IMG/VR virus record: IMGVR_UViG_3300030104_000417
Location: 1-29,953 of that record
Strand: one strand, 5' to 3'
Origin: a virus
DNA length: 29,953 nt
Part shown: positions 29,000 through 29,953 of the stretch, in pieces
Layout of the letters: the number at the start of each line of letters is the position of its first letter
How positions within the stretch are numbered: position 1 is the stretch's first letter
Made by a program: the position numbers and the translations under genes
Notes under the pieces: generated by a model
Database searches by the model: none
What the model was told of the DNA's origin: nothing
The model's input: the letters and a program-made list of their open reading frames with translations, nothing else

Positions 29000-29953
29000 T
29001 TAACTAAAATAAACTATTTTACCACTTCCACCCCATATTTCCTTGTTTACAGCCATAACTAAGCAATCTACCATATCATCATGCTTTGCTGCTGGAAATT
29101 TAGTTAATTGGTCTAAAAACTCCTCATTCCATTTTCCATATAACAAACTTACTCTTCCGCTTTCTAAAGAAGCACTAATATCACTTACTCTTGCTACTTT
29201 ATCTTTTGTTGGTGGTTTATCTTCTTTTACATTAAGTCCTGTTTCTCTTATTAGTGTTTGTACAATAGATTTACCAGATGCTTTTGGTTCTACATATATT
29301 CTACTCCTATTTGTATATCCATTCTTCTGTACCCACTCAGGAATAAACTTGACAAGTTCTGGAAACTCTTTCCTAACATTTATACAGTCTACTATCTGCC
29401 ACATATTATCTACATAGGTATATGCTAGTAGTGCCGAAGGGTCATTCTTTTGATTTGCAGTATATGCAGGGTCTATTATAAAATTGACCTTTGCTTCTTT
29501 TTTATATTTATCTATCTTGAACCAATCTCTATGTATCATTCCACTATCTAAGGGTGTTGGTGTTTGTTGTAGTTGCCCTGCATAACCATAAGTACCTAAA
29601 GCATTTTTGTAATCTTCTAAAACTTTTTTGCTGAATCTCTCTTCCCAAAACAAACCAGTTTCTTTATTGTAATATTTTTCTAGTGATTTTGGTTTTATAT
29701 TTCCATCTTCATTTGTTGCAGGAATACATATGTGCTTATAATTTAATCTTGTCTCTTTATCCAACAAGAATCCGCTTAAATCTTCTTCGTGTACTCTTTG
29801 CATTATTATAATCCTCACTCCAATATCCGCTTGGTTAAGTCTTGAGTAGAATGTTGTCCTATACCACTCATTTGCATTATCCCTTTCAGTTGCTGAGTTT
29901 GCCATTTGTGGCGACAAAGGGTCATCCACAATTAAGAAGTCCCCACCTTGACC
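29000..29953 (-). CDS. terL: Terminase large subunit, 5' end beyond window
   Basis: The frame is open to the right edge, so the N-terminal ATPase part is missing. The first visible residues GGDFLIVDDPLSP are the Walker B strand with acidic D-D, followed by a coupling region with FYSRLNQADIGVRIIIMQRV. The C-terminal half is the RNase H-like nuclease: VNFIIDPAYTANQKNDPSAL (first metal aspartate), RIYVEPKASGKS (glutamate), KFPAAKHDDMVDCLVMAVNK (D-D and D). Together these cut and pump the genome into the prohead. The product continues past the edge, so the GTG at 29929 is not a real start. An 83-base gap separates it from the next gene, so the tail genes may have their own promoter. Confidence 0.9.
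   Translation of the reverse strand, partial: GQGGDFLIVDDPLSPQMANSATERDNANEWYRTTFYSRLNQADIGVRIIIMQRVHEEDLSGFLLDKETRLNYKHICIPATNEDGNIKPKSLEKYYNKETGLFWEERFSKKVLEDYKNALGTYGYAGQLQQTPTPLDSGMIHRDWFKIDKYKKEAKVNFIIDPAYTANQKNDPSALLAYTYVDNMWQIVDCINVRKEFPELVKFIPEWVQKNGYTNRSRIYVEPKASGKSIVQTLIRETGLNVKEDKPPTKDKVARVSDISASLESGRVSLLYGKWNEEFLDQLTKFPAAKHDDMVDCLVMAVNKEIWGGSGKIVYFS

Noticed and set aside
29043-29417. Plus-strand open frame of 124 residues
   Set aside because: Lies opposite the terminase nuclease domain whose catalytic residues are clear on the minus strand.
1-29953. CRISPR array, tRNA gene, insertion sequence, integrase or att site
   Set aside because: I saw no regularly spaced identical repeats of suitable length, no cloverleaf-like gene, no transposase or integrase motif, and no direct-repeat pair bordering a module.

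Overview
The window is the left part of a double-stranded DNA tailed-phage genome. Every supportable gene lies on the minus strand, so transcription runs from position 29953 towards 1. The right edge cuts the large terminase and the left edge cuts a helix-turn-helix gene, so part of the genome is missing. The host is most likely a member of the Bacteroidota, probably Flavobacteriia. The DNA is visibly AT-rich. Start codons follow A-rich leaders with little Shine-Dalgarno sequence. The one clear promoter is TTTG-N19-TAACTTTG, the Bacteroidota housekeeping form. The ssDNA-binding-like protein ends in DDDLPF. A tape measure of 1013 residues and tail-tube-like proteins with no recognisable sheath suggest a siphovirus-like particle (inference). 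No integrase, polymerase, helicase, tRNA or CRISPR array is visible here.

Layout in transcription order. (1) 29953-27591: large terminase, a small helical protein, and a tail-chaperone-like pair whose second frame is reachable by -1 frameshifting on nine T. (2) 27588-17154: tail proteins (a tail-completion-like domain fused to a LamG fold, two large distal-tail/baseplate candidates, a beta-rich protein, a tail-completion candidate) and the tape measure. (3) 17134-16323: a zinc-ribbon protein, a small cysteine-containing protein and an HTH protein. (4) 16267-10684: ClpP-type prohead protease with a probable nested scaffold start, major capsid protein, two paralogous tail-tube-like proteins, a small protein, portal and a connector candidate. 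Tail genes therefore precede head genes, and portal follows capsid, which is not the usual order. (5) 10672-7551: particle-surface or accessory proteins, including a second LamG protein and a tiny very basic protein. (6) 7549-6730: M15 peptidase endolysin and two small membrane or holin-like proteins. (7) 6582-5494: calcineurin-like metallophosphoesterase. (8) 5410-1: the early block, led by the strong promoter. It carries a RAD52/ERF-like annealing candidate, small regulators, a stand-alone DnaA domain IV protein, a mini SSB-tailed protein, a PD-(D/E)XK nuclease and an O-like initiator whose gene contains four evenly spaced repeats that look like origin iterons. Tiny membrane peptides, a DUF1599-like protein and an HTH protein follow.

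How the parts fit: the early block appears built to open its own origin and recruit host replication machinery, since several DNA-binding and loading-type proteins are present but no polymerase is. The late block builds prohead and tail, and the lysis genes sit between the late and early blocks. The most interesting items are the intragenic origin candidate, the mutually exclusive hairpins upstream of the DnaA-domain gene, a recurrent translation leader that also marks the nested scaffold start, and the frameshift site.
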